Assembly: GCA_000320545.1 (NCBI GenBank)
Contig: ADNK01000646.1
Span: forward strand, 1 to 27,500
Length of the DNA stretch: 27,500 bases
From: Bigelowiella natans CCMP2755
Lineage: Eukaryota; Cercozoa; Chlorarachniophyceae
Direction: 5' to 3'
Part shown: one piece after another, positions 10,112-21,538 of the stretch
How the letters are laid out: each line of letters starts with the position of its first letter
How positions within the stretch are numbered: position 1 is the first letter of the stretch
Program-made: the position numbers and the translations under genes
The notes under the pieces: model-generated
Told to the model about the DNA's origin: nothing
Seen by the model: the letters and a program-made list of their open reading frames with translations, nothing else
Databases searched by the model: none

Positions 10112-11986
10112 ATGGTTGTGACCTCATCTAAGCCGATAGCAGAGGCAAAGAACTACAATGGTAAAGCATTTCCACTGACCTATCGTCCAAAGGAAGAGGG
10201 CATGGGAGCTTTCCAGCTTTCGGAGTGGATCGCTAACAACAAGGAGGCAGTCAAGAAGAGTGTAATAATTACACCACCATTAGAAAAGAAAATATTGCTC
10301 CTATAGATCTATCGTAGCATTGTCGAATTTCTGGCAATTTTTCCAAATACAATTTGTCAATTTTATGCTCACTATCACCGCTCATAGGTGCAAGAGCATG
10401 GAGCTGTGCTGTTCAGAGGATTTGACCTCCGGTCTCCAGAAGAGCAGGTTGGTTTCTTCTTCTTCTTCTTCTTCTTCTTCTTCTTCTTCTTCTTCTTCTT
10501 CTTCTTCTTCTTCTTCTTCTTCTTCTTCTCTGATCGGCCAATAACCGAATCGCCCAGTCGAGTATACTCCAGATTCGTCGTCGTGCTCTTATCGTGTGCT
10601 GCTGCTGCAATCTATTTTATTAGGCAACGGTGATCATGTCGCTCGGCCTCAAACCCATGCCATACGTTGGAGGGGCTGCAGTCCGCAATAAAGTAGTTTG
10701 TAGCAGTAGTGCCACCTTGCAGCTGCGGAGTACTCGTCGAGAGAGTGTATGGCGGAGAATTTGCAGTGTGGCGAGCGAGTGTGTTGCATTATTCGCATGG
10801 AAATGATCTTCATTTGTCCTTCCGAACAACCCGTCTAAGCCGTAGGCATTTGAGCGCCATTGATAAGTTAGTTCAACGAAATTATAACCACCCTACAGGT
10901 TGTTGGAGATCTCATCATGACGACCAATGAATCGCCGCCCCAGGTACGTGCAAGCTATGGCTCTTTGAAGTATCGTAATAAACATATGGTACTAGTAATT
11001 TACCAAACATTATCACCATTATCATCATTAATCCCCATCGCTAAGATGGTAACTACACTTATTATAATTTTTTTCCTCACTTTCTTCACCAGGAGCCTAT
11101 TCCCTTCCATCATGAGATGGCGCAGTGTCCTGACCCTCCCTCCCACCTGGCCTTTATGTGCAGTATTCCAGGTTGTTTGTTTATCGACACGTAAACGTAC
11201 GTACAAACATGAACATGTTTAAGTATATAAAGTAAAATTCTCATCCTGACATTGTCTGCCCACCCCACCCCCTTGTCTGCCAAAGCTCAATCCGGAGGAG
11301 CTACCCCGATCCTGCGCTCCAATGCTGTTTACGAGTCAGTATATTCATTGATGGCTACGTTTTGCCTCATGTTTTTTGTGTGTGGTGCCACATGCGATAA
11401 TCTTACTTGCATGTTCTTCGTCACTCTCTTCCTCATCAGTATCATCATCGATATTAGGTTTCTCAACAAGAAGCATCCTGCTTTCTGCGCTAAGATGGAG
11501 AAGTTGGGAGTCAGGTGAAAGCAATCGAGCGTATTGTGACCTGATTGGGGAGGGAAGATAGAGGAGGGGGGGGGCTACTGCAGAGATTCTGTATCACTAC
11601 AAAAATAAAATGATGATTGAGGAAGAGCAGCCTGACCTTGAGCTTTTCTTCTCGATTAACATCCGCTCACTTATGACAACAACAACAGCAACAACAACAA
11701 CCACCACCACCACCGTTAGATACGTGCGTGTCATGCCCGGAGAGGACGATGCTAAATCTGCAATCGGAAGGTTCACAATGGAGGAGAGTTGCATAAGTGA
11801 TAATGATGACGATGACGATGATGATGATGAGGAGGGGGATGAGGGGCCATGGATATGTCGGTGAATTTGAATCTTGAAAGATGCTAGCAATACCAACCCA
11901 CTCCTTCGCATTGATGAAAGGAGCTGGAGGAACACGTTCAATGCTAAAACAAAGGGAGAAGCAGAGGTGCTGTGGTGATGGAGCTG

Positions 11987-12025
<39 letters not shown>

Positions 12026-12754
12026 CCTCCCTCCCTCCCTATCTTTCTCTCCTCTCCCCTCCCCTCCATCCTTAAGTCTCCAACCCGCATTGTGAGTGCC
12101 TGAACATCTGTTTGTGAGCGTTCTCAAGTTATCCCTCATCCTCTCCTTCATGTCCTTTCCCCGTTCCTTCAATTCTGCCCCCCCCCCCCCTTGCTCGCCC
12201 AGGAAGCAATGAAGAAGCTCGGAACGACCTGGGAGTGGCTCGAGAACGGCTGTGTCAAGACGACCACCTCCACCGTCCCCGCCATCCGTAGATGATGATG
12301 ATGATGACTAATACTAACATCAACATCCATGCGCGACGGCTTCTCCCAATTATGTATAAACGTGTGCGTGTGTGTGCGCGGCTTGCAATGGTCGTGAAAC
12401 AATGTGAGTGCGCAAGGGGGGATGTCTCGCAAAACACCATGCACCGCGACAAAAGGTAAGGATGAGAGGACGGGGCAAAAGATCTTCTTCAACTCTGTCG
12501 TAGCTGCCTTCACAGGTAGTACCGTGGACCCCTGAATGAATGAGTAACAGCGCACTCGGGACACACTGATCGATCGGCCCTCCATCCAATCTGCCTCCTG
12601 GATTACTGGAGGGGCATCGTCGTCAGATACAAATGATGGCGATGGTGATAATGGTGGTGATGCATGATGAGGATTCTGTATGTGCTTCATCACAGGGTGG
12701 GTTGACTCACGCAACGATCCTACCAAAGCCGTCCTCCTTGGAGATGGTCAGTAA

Positions 12755-12791
<37 letters not shown>

Positions 12792-13172
12792 CGTCGTCGT
12801 AGCAGCGGCACATGTGTAGTGGAAGTGGCAGCAGTAGCTGCATTGTAAAACAACGGTTACTGAGGGGGCGGGTAAGCAGTAATAATAGTTGCGGAGGTAG
12901 TAGTAGTAGCAGTAGCAGCTTTACAGTAGTTAGTGGTGCAAACGTAATCCATTTCCTCAAAGAACGGTGTGATGATGGGCAGGGAGCGCTGTGGATGCCG
13001 ACGCGCTGAAGGACGTCGCAGCGTTCATGGAAAAGGAGAAGGTATTGTCCATCGCTGTCTGCGCCTGTGTGTCACGAAGGAAGAACAAAGAGGAGGGTAT
13101 TGTTGCGAGGGAGAATTAAAGAAGAGTTGATGATGAAAAAGATTGATGATAGCACAAAAGAATATTATAAAT

Positions 13173-13221
<49 letters not shown>

Positions 13222-13301
13222 ATACATTTATAAAGGTGTCGTTTGCTTGGGAGAAAGGCGACGTGCTGGTTGTTGATAACTGGGTAGGTGCCACTTAAAC
13301 C

Positions 13302-13338
<37 letters not shown>

Positions 13339-13393
13339 TGTCGTCCATCGAAACAACGTCCTTCATCCATCGAAACAAGACCCTACTTTGTGC

Positions 13394-13438
<45 letters not shown>

Positions 13439-13561
13439 GTAGTGCTGAAGCTGCTGCTAGGCTACTGATGTTTTGTCCTGCGGCCGTTGTATGCATGATG
13501 AGCCAGCAGCAGCAGCATGATTTCCCTGTTTGTCAGCGAGTTTGTTATGTGCTCCTACCGC

Positions 13562-13605
<44 letters not shown>

Positions 13606-13823
13606 TGACGATGCACTCCCGACAGCCGTTCGAGGGGCCACGCAAAGTGCTCGCGTCGGTGTTTCGCGGCGATGATGCGGATGCTAAGGACCGCCCCGCA
13701 TACGCCATCCTCACCTCTGGTAGCAAAAATACAAATGGCAAAAAACAGCGACAGCAGCAGATAGCACTAGCAGCAGCAACATGAGACTCTTTGGGGGATG
13801 GAAAAGCCAGCCTTCATGTGTGT

Positions 13824-13862
<39 letters not shown>

Positions 13863-14612
13863 GATATACGGCTGTAGGCGATAAGATACCACTGGTAGGA
13901 CTGGGAATGTGGAAGATTCCGAAGGAAGCGTGCCCGAAGGTCCCGTAGAGAAGTTGTGGTGAGGGGGGGGGGGGGTGAGTTGAGGGGTTACTTTCATAAG
14001 CACACTTTGTGGATCATAAATCGATGATGCAGTTATCAACGAATTGAATGAAAGATCTATTTTATAGGTGGTCGTGGACGCCATCAAGGCTGGATATCGA
14101 TGCTTTGACAACGCCTGTGACTACGGTGGGGTGACCCATTTGTCCGCCGTGCCGTCAGCATTGTTCTCCCCCTCGTCCTCCTCCTCCTCCTCTAGCTGAA
14201 TCGTTGTTTTCTGATTTTATCATCTTGTGGTCATTCTCAGGGAACGAGGTGGAGGTGGGGAAGGGCATCTCAGATGCTCTCAAGAGTGGGATCATCACCA
14301 GGGAGAAGCTATGGGTTGCTTCCTAGCCTTCTCAGCGATCGTTTTTTTGGGACGATTCTATTTGTAGTTGTAGTATCTTGCAGTAGTTCCACTACCACTA
14401 CCGCAACTGCCACTCATTGCTGCTGCTTTTAGTGCCGCCGCTGCTGCTGTTTTCTGTCTCCTTATTAAAGCTGTAACTTCGTATAGATCACTTCCAAGCT
14501 GTGGAACACGTACCATGCTAAGGAGCACGTCAAGATGGCATGCCTCAAAACGCTGAAAGATCTAAACCTCAAGTACCTATCTATCTTCTGAAGATTCCTA
14601 CCATTGTTATTG

Positions 14613-14647
<35 letters not shown>

Positions 14648-16934
14648 CGTTCACTTTTTAATTGTATTCTTCCCTCCTCGTAGCGATGAGATCTTGTTGA
14701 GGGATCATCCTGCTTGCATTTGATGATGACAATGGTTGTAATGATGATGGTGGTGGTGATGATAGCGTTGGCAGCTAACACGGGGCTGCTGACCCAGCAT
14801 CATCCGATTTACCCATTCCCCCCCCCCCCAAACCTTCTCCCTCTCTTTCATCCCCTTCGCATGGCATGGTGTTGCTGACGACGACGTAAAATGGTGTTGG
14901 CAGGTACCTTGACCTTTACCTGATCCACTTCCCCATCGCCCAGAAGTACGTTCCCATCGAGAAACGGTAAGAACACGCGTCGTCGTCCACGCCTCAATCA
15001 TCAACATAACCGTGCACAAGCTTCCTTCGCCATTGATGAGAGACGGGCATGGATGATTGTTGGAGCCAGCCTGCATTATTATTTGGAAACGTCCATAAGC
15101 GGGAAATTGCTTCAGTCGTCGTCGTCGTCGTTGTCGTTGTCGTCGTTTCGTGCGGGCATGTCATCAAGTACGAAGCCGCGAGATGCTTGCTGATGTTGCT
15201 TATGCTGATGATGTGTTAGATACCCTCCGGAATGGAGCTACGATCCTGGTAGGGCCAGTAGGAGTAGTAGTAGTAGTAGTAGCAGCAGCAGCAGCAGCAG
15301 AATGGCAGTTTTGTGTGATTTGTGCGTGTGTGCACTATGTAGATATGCACACGTAATAAAGCTGCACCACTACCATCATCATCATCATCATCATCATCTT
15401 TTAAGACGATACTGGTTGCTCTACGGTGTGTCAGAGGAGAAGAAGGAATTCACCGAGTCGATCGTGCAAGTGCCCGTTCCCATTGCTGAAACATGGGCTG
15501 CGATGGAGGTGCTGTTTAGTGTTGCCTACTGGGGTGCATGCTCGCTGTGCTCAGCCAATTCTGATATAAAGATAATTTATATATATAATTATTTACAAAT
15601 ATATGAATAGACGCCCTTTCTAGGCGTATAATTGTCATCATCTACCATCTATTGTCACCATCATCATCATCATCATCATCATCAAAGTAGGCACACACGC
15701 ACACACACACGCACACACACACGCACACACACACACACATAGGAGCTGGTGAGCGAGGGGCTAGTCCGCAACATCGGTGTGGCCAACTTCAACTGCGCTC
15801 TGCTGCGGGAGCTGATGAAGACGGCAAAGATCAAGCCCGTTGTCAATCAGGTATCATTGTAAGGCGCATGGGACAGGGGGGGGGACGATGAGGCTTGCTC
15901 GTCTATCAGTATGCTTCATATGCAACCAATCGAATATTGTAGGTGGAGCTCCATCCGTATCTGACCCAGCCTAAGCTCGTTCGTTTCTGCCGTCGAAACG
16001 TAAGAAGGCGATTCTTTGATGTTGTTTGCCGCTGCTATCACGACACTGCTGCTGCTACTTTCCCACCATCAACTATACTGCACACTGAGCAAAAGCCTGA
16101 GCTAAATCCAATCATTACGCGCGATCGCAAAATCACATACACCCAGGGAATCCATATGACGGGGTTCAGCAACCTCGGGGCACCCTCTTACGTCGAGCTT
16201 GGAATGGCGACGAAGGCCGATTTCGTGCTTGATCAGAAGGTAGGAGAGGGGGGGCATTGTGCATGTATCTGTCGATGTAGTAGTTGCAGCGGAGATCGCA
16301 CATTCAAGAAGCAGCCGCTAATCACAGCATTTGTGATCCTCTCGTTTTCTTTTTTGATCCCCTCCATCCCCCACCGCCATGCAGTGTGTTGTGGAGATCG
16401 CGAAGGCGAAGAGTAGGACCCCAGCGCAGGTCAGTACTCCGTGTTGCTGCTAAAAGTTGTTCTGTTTTCCCGAATTTTATATAAAATACTTATTCACATT
16501 GAATTGTACCAAAAATTATCTCTCCCCCTCATCAGGTGGTGCTTCGTTGGCATCTGCAGCGTGGCACATCAATCATTCCAAAGACAACGAAGGTAAATGT
16601 TGTGTCGGTGTAGGCGCTAGTAGCGAGTGTAGCAAGAGGAGGAGTAATACGAGTAGCAATTGTGGTATCGGCAAGAGGAGGGGGCTTAGTAGTGCTGATG
16701 GCTTCTTCCAACAATCGGTCATCGGAAGGGTATAGAGCTTTCTTAGAAGTCTACGGTGTCATTCTACCTAACTAACGTATGGAATGGCCGTCGTAGGAAC
16801 ACCGCTTGAAAGAAAACATTGGCTTGTTCGACTTCTCGTTGACAAAGGAGGAGATGGAGAAGGTGTCAGCCCTGAACATTCACCGCCGATTCAATGATCC
16901 AGGAGTCTTCGCAGATATTCCAATTTACGACTAA
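10112..16934 (+). CDS. TauD-like Fe(II)/2OG dioxygenase fused to aldo/keto reductase
   Basis: Twenty-eight exons splice to 655 residues with all phases matching: 10112-10261, 10388-10447, 10624-10692, 10899-10943, 11093-11171, 11286-11334, 11458-11514, 11720-11770, 11921-11966, 12203-12287, 12456-12515, 12696-12746, 12983-13041, 13236-13283, 13605-13719, 13878-13939, 14068-14125, 14241-14314, 14487-14572, 14904-14966, 15220-15248, 15435-15508, 15743-15850, 15943-15999, 16147-16239, 16385-16429, 16536-16592 and 16797-16934. Residues 1 to about 323 are TauD/clavaminate-synthase-like: [13 protein letters not shown] (114-116, iron HxE), distal His307 and Arg316 for 2-oxoglutarate. After a short linker, [17 protein letters not shown] starts a full AKR with tetrad Asp376, Tyr381, Lys410 and His443, spaced exactly as 43/48/77/110 of AKR1 enzymes. 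AKR motifs GNE, LYLIHFP, NQVELHP and IPKTTK are present. No signal peptide is seen. A likely role is oxidation to a carbonyl followed by NAD(P)H reduction; the substrate is unknown. Confidence 0.9.
10453..10530. repeat. (TTC)n microsatellite
   Basis: About 25 TTC units form a pure polypyrimidine/polypurine block inside intron 2 of the dioxygenase-reductase gene. It starts only five bases after the 5' splice site at 10448. It marks the left border of the microsatellite-rich part of the window. Confidence 0.95.
11990..12023. repeat. (CT)n microsatellite
   Basis: A pure CT run of about 17 units followed by C-rich sequence, inside intron 9 of the dioxygenase-reductase gene, upstream of the acceptor at 12202. 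Confidence 0.95.
12754..12788. repeat. (TAG)n microsatellite
   Basis: About 12 TAG units begin eight bases after the donor at 12747, in intron 12 of the dioxygenase-reductase gene. Imperfect TAG/CAG repeats continue to about 12920. Confidence 0.9.
13177..13220. repeat. (TA)n(TG)n compound microsatellite
   Basis: A TA run passes directly into a TG run, ending 15 bases before the acceptor of exon 14 (13236-13283) of the dioxygenase-reductase gene, so it occupies the place of the polypyrimidine tract. Confidence 0.95.
13302..13436. repeat. (GAT)n and (GA)n microsatellites
   Basis: Two separate pure repeats lie in intron 14 of the dioxygenase-reductase gene: GAT/ATG units at 13302-13335 and about 20 GA units at 13396-13436. 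Between them the motif TCCATCGAAACAA occurs twice, at about 13345 and 13366. Confidence 0.9.
13564..13603. repeat. (TA)n microsatellite forming a splice acceptor
   Basis: About 20 AT units run straight into the AG at 13603-13604 that precedes exon 15 (13605-13719) of the dioxygenase-reductase gene. There is no separate polypyrimidine tract. The acceptor is fixed by the reading frame: VTMHSRQPF continues DNW without a shift. Confidence 0.9.
13817..13861. repeat. (TG)n microsatellite
   Basis: A near-pure TG run in intron 15, the intron inside the dioxygenase/reductase junction, ending about 16 bases before the acceptor of exon 16 at 13878. Confidence 0.95.
14613..14646. repeat. (GAT)n microsatellite
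   Basis: About 11 GAT units in intron 19 of the dioxygenase-reductase gene. Imperfect GAT/GGT units recur at about 14720-14762 in the same intron. Confidence 0.9.
15655..15740. repeat. (ATC)n and (CA)n microsatellites beside an acceptor
   Basis: ATC units at 15655-15684 are followed by CA/CG units at 15691-15739. The CA run ends in AT and then the AG of the exon 23 acceptor (exon 15743-15850), so again a dinucleotide repeat stands where the pyrimidine tract would be. Confidence 0.9.
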
Positions 16935-17203
16935 GACTGCAGAGGAAAATCAATCAAGCAGGGCATGTAGCACACGTGATCAGTGATGTTGCCGCTATCT
17001 GAACATCATTGGTATGAATATCGTGTCACATATCGATATACACATGGGTGCATGGTGCATGCATCGGACACCTTGTTGTCCATTAGTTATTGCTCTCACA
17101 TGTGCATGCCATGCTAATACATGCGATCTTGATGGCGATTTGTTGATGCAGCCACGAGCACAATAGTCGCAATGCAATGCAAACGCAATGCAAAGCAGGC
17201 ACG

Positions 17204-17235
<32 letters not shown>

Positions 17236-18338
17236 TGCACACATGAACAACAACAACAACAGGCTATGACTAGCATGCTCAGCCTCATGCTTTCGATCTG
17301 GTTAGAGACGTGCACATGCAGCAGCACATCATCTAGCCGCATGCATGCACACCATTAGCTTGCCTCCGCCTATGGCCACATGCATGCTACATTTAGTAGC
17401 CAATGTGCATTGAATGCCACGACATCATTCCGCCAGATCACAGCATTCTAGCTATGAAAGCCATCTGACCATTCATCATAATAGACACAGCAATGTGATG
17501 TGCATTATGCATATCGCATCACATGTCCACAATAAGCATCCGCTTCTTCATGTCTATGATCATCATGGCCATTGATCCAGTGTTGGCACAAGTGAGCATG
17601 TGCGCCAGCACGCTTGCGTCGCACACCACAAAAGCTAGAATAGCCAGGCAGCATGTATAATATGTCTGGTCATGCACATAAAAACAAAAACTGAAGCCGA
17701 CGTGCACGAGGTGCGTGCGGTCTGAGAACGAGACAAATTTTGAAAGCTTCTTTGCGGAAGCATGCGTGGAAGAACACGATGCTTGCCACAGCTTGCTGCT
17801 TCGCTGGACGATTTGCCCACGTCGCCAATGGAAAACAGGAAAAGAAGAAAGTGATGATGATGAAATCGTTTGCAAGTGCTGATGAGTTTGATCACTCACT
17901 CCCTTCACTTGATTCCCACGTCTAGAAGTGGATCTGAAAAGCTGCTGAACAGGGTGAGTGAACGACTTCCAGTGGTGCAGTTGAAAGGATAATGACTATG
18001 GGATGTGCTAACCTATTGCCTCATCCACACCCTTGGCACTGCCCGCCATGAATGAATGTGTGAATGAAGCATGAAAGGATCATTGGACGTGCAACTCATC
18101 CACATCCTCCTAGCCTCCCCCCAACAAGATGCCAGCAGAATCCGGCTCGGCAAAGAAAGACCGGCATTCTCGAGAGTCCTCCGTGCCTCTCTGAGAGAAG
18201 GAGCATCCGAGAAAGTAATTCGTACTGAATCCCCCTCATTTCCAAGGGTGCGACTTGATATTTACAAATGTCTTAAGCGATAGATTTCTCTTGCGCACTC
18301 ACTCACCCCAAGCAGCGATTACACCATCCCGACTGCTC
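16935..18338. other. Intergenic spacer, TGCATG-rich
   Basis: These 1404 bases lie between the reductase stop and the U2AF start. The part from about 16960 to 17540 is unusually dense in ATGCATGC, GCATGC and CACATG words and holds a CA run at 17206-17236 and short GCAATGCAA repeats near 17169. ORFs on both strands look fortuitous. Sequence at 18120-18215 contains a short SR-like frame from an ATG at 18128 and could be an upstream exon of the U2AF gene, but no donor joins it in phase. The U2AF promoter should lie here. Confidence 0.4.
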
Positions 18339-20149
18339 ATGTTCAAGGTAAGCGCGCCCCCACCCCTCCCTTTTCCGTTTTGAATCGCCTGGATTAGCGC
18401 TGATGATTCTTCTCAAACTGTTCCTTTCAGGACTCGGGAAATGGCCCTGGCAAGGGCGAGCCTAACGGCAACGGGGACAGTAAGAGAAGGTGAGTATCGC
18501 GGAGAACGATGCCATTTGGTTGTGTATCATGAGCCCCCTCTTGCTCTATTGTAGGAGAGACAGAGATCGCGACAGAGACCGTGACCGAGAACGCGACCGA
18601 GGGCGAGATCGTGACCGTGACCGCGATCGTTCATTGTCACGCTCCGACTCATCTGATGATGGAGACCGCAGGCGGAAGAGAGACAGGAAGCGGCGAAAGA
18701 AGAGGTTGGTCACTCTTTAACGGAAAATGGCGATGAATCTTCTCATTCAACCCGTACGATGAAAACTCATGCTTCATCCCCTTTCGCAGTAGTAGGCGAA
18801 GGAGAAAGCGTTCCCGCCGTAAATACAGCAGCTCGGATTCTGAATCCGAGGAAGATCCCAAGCCACGGTGCTTTGCTGTGCATGCTCAGCCCCTCGCTAT
18901 GATGATGATGATGATGAAAATGATGACGACACTGACACTCTGGATTCCGCGCTGTCTTCTTTAGGCGAAAAAGGGGAGGGATGTGGGATCAAGGTCCCGC
19001 GCCCGGAACGACTGGATTTGGTAGGATTGATTCAAGCTACTTTCTGCTGCCCCCTGTCTCAAACCCCCCACCCGCTTCTACGCTAACCACACGCATGCCT
19101 CCATCCAGGTGTCGCCCCAACTATACCGACGTTGGGACTGCCGAGCGTTCCAGGCGTGCATCCGATGATGCTAACGGTAGCTAGCGAGAAGCGTGTAGAG
19201 GGGGGGGTCGGACTGGGGGTCGGGGGAAGGAAATGTTCACATAGGATTCAGCGGAAGCCATTGGCATGGAGCAAGTTCGCCGCCTTCGATGTCCTTCCTG
19301 CTTACCTTCTCCTACTCACACTACAGGCTACCAATCAACACGCAGCACGGCAAGCACGGCGAGTGTACCTTGGAAACGTAACGCACGTGATCGTGGAGGT
19401 AAAGAGGACGGGTACATCATGCGGGGAGATAGAGAATGAGGGCAGGCTGGAGAGACACACGCATGCAGTCAACCAACTAAAAATCAATCTCACTCACTCA
19501 GGCGGAGCTCGTCAATTTCCTAAACGAAAGGATTAAAGCGGTGCCGGAGAGAACGCCGTTGAACCCAGCACTGGTGGCAAGCAAAAGACACTCACACGAT
19601 TCGTTCTGCTTGTCTGTGAGATGGCATGTTGTCGTATACGTTGCCTTTGGGTTGATGATGTTCCTGTCTGTTCGATGTATTGACGCCCTTCCTCAGGAGC
19701 CTGTCGTATCAGTAACAATGAATCGCGAGAAGGTTGCGTGGCACTCCAACTGATGAAACCCAACAATCTAGCAGCCGCCATCACGACAACGACCAAACAG
19801 CCCCTATCCCCATTCAATGCTTTCTTGCTGCTGCTGCTGCTGCTGCTGTTCGTCCTTGTTCCTTTTCCGTAGCTAGTAGCATGACTGTGCAGCTTTGCGT
19901 TGGTTTTGGTACTCACCATCTTCTCCATTATCACCATCATCGTTGCCATCGGTAGGCGTACGCATTTGTGGAGTTCCACAGCGAGCAGGATGCTGATATT
20001 GCGGTGTGCATGGATGGAATCTTGTTCAAGGTATGACGTACGCAAGAGAAAAGATTGAATGCATGCTTCTTGTCGCCGCCATAGACGAAACATTGGGGTC
20101 TTGTTCTTGACAGATGGCATCCTCCTTTCTCTCTGCGTGTTCCTTCCAT

Positions 20150-20198
<49 letters not shown>

Positions 20199-20682
20199 CC
20201 TAAACATTACTTAACATATTTACTCAACCAATTTACATATATGTACAGGGAGTTATACCTTTGAAGATCCGACGACCTAAGGTGCTGGATATCCAGCTAG
20301 CTTACTGCTAGTGATGATAATAATGATGATGATGAGGATGAACGATGATACGCCAATAGCTTCCCCCCGCCCCCCTCCCCCTTGTTCTCCTTCTGTCTGA
20401 TTTAACACATTTAATATTACTTACTGTCGGTAGGATTACCAGCCCCCCCAGGATGGAAAGCAACGAGTGTATCATGTACCAGGAATAGTCTCCACGAACG
20501 TAATATGCTGGGCGGGGGGGGAAGGGGGAAGGGTATTTGAGAAGGACGAGTAAAGTAGAGGAGGAGTGGCAGCTAGTGCAGCAATCAACTCAAACTCACA
20601 TGGGAGTTGAACCTAGAAGAAGAAGAAGCAGGGCCTCTTTTGATCGATAATAACGAAGATGAAGACGCATGTTTTCCGTGCA

Positions 20683-20718
<36 letters not shown>

Positions 20719-20873
20719 GTTGCCACTCGCCGCCTCATCTTTCTTGTTTGTTTTCTGGCTCCCTCTCCTCCTCCTCCTCCTCCATCACCACCACCATCTT
20801 GTGTGAATGACTCCTCTTCTAGGTAGAGGATGGTCCAAACAAGGTCTTCATAGGTGATGCTCACTAAAATATA

Positions 20874-20917
<44 letters not shown>

Positions 20918-20919
20918 CA

Positions 20920-20961
<42 letters not shown>

Positions 20962-21081
20962 ATCACACACATAAACACACGCGCGCAAATGAACCCAGGA
21001 AACCTACCGCAAAAGCTTGGTGACGCCGAGGTGAAGGAATTTCTATCTACATACGGCGCTCTGAAGGTGAATACGAGGGGG

Positions 21082-21115
<34 letters not shown>

Positions 21116-21481
21116 GAGTGCGAGTATACCAGGCCGCAGAGTTTTCTTTCTTCATTTACTCATCCTAGCACGGCAAGAGTTGCGCGCGCGAAATGCAGCA
21201 GCAGCGATCTCACTGCTTGAGAGGCGCTCGCACCCACGCTTTGTGTTTTATGTTTCTCAGTCCTTCCATTTGGTGAAAGATTCGAGTACAGGGCTCGCGA
21301 AAGGTGCTTGTGTGTTATGGCAGCGATGGATGAGGAAGGAAGTCAAACCTGACGATTTATGCCCTCCTCCTCCTCCCCCTTTCTTGCCTTCGTTGTTGTT
21401 TTTTGTTGTTACAGGATATGCGTTCTTTGAGTATGCTGATGAGAAGATAACGGATGAGGCGTGCAAGGGTATCAAATGCAA

Positions 21482-21538
<57 letters not shown>

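Noticed and set aside
10388-10633. Poly-Phe, poly-Ser and poly-Arg ORFs across the TTC repeat
   Set aside because: These are translations of a microsatellite lying in an intron; the exon ends at 10447 in a donor and the protein family sequence resumes at 10624.
11597-12726. Long minus-strand ORFs across the dioxygenase exons
   Set aside because: They are built from CT/GA and other repeats and lie antisense to exons with clear TauD motifs.
13605-13784. Dioxygenase gene ending at 13784 with the AKR as a separate gene
   Set aside because: Exon 15 already encodes the first AKR strand, the splice to 13878 keeps frame, and there is no AKR-specific start codon before exon 16.
15300-15740. CRISPR-like or satellite array suggested by regular short repeats
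   Set aside because: The units are simple 2- and 3-base microsatellites without unique spacers.
17519-17925. ORFs on both strands in the U2AF upstream spacer
   Set aside because: They overlap each other on opposite strands, show no motif and have no splice-consistent extension.
19533-20207. 224-codon minus-strand ORF
   Set aside because: It is antisense to U2AF exons 8 to 10, starts in a TA repeat and has no conserved content.
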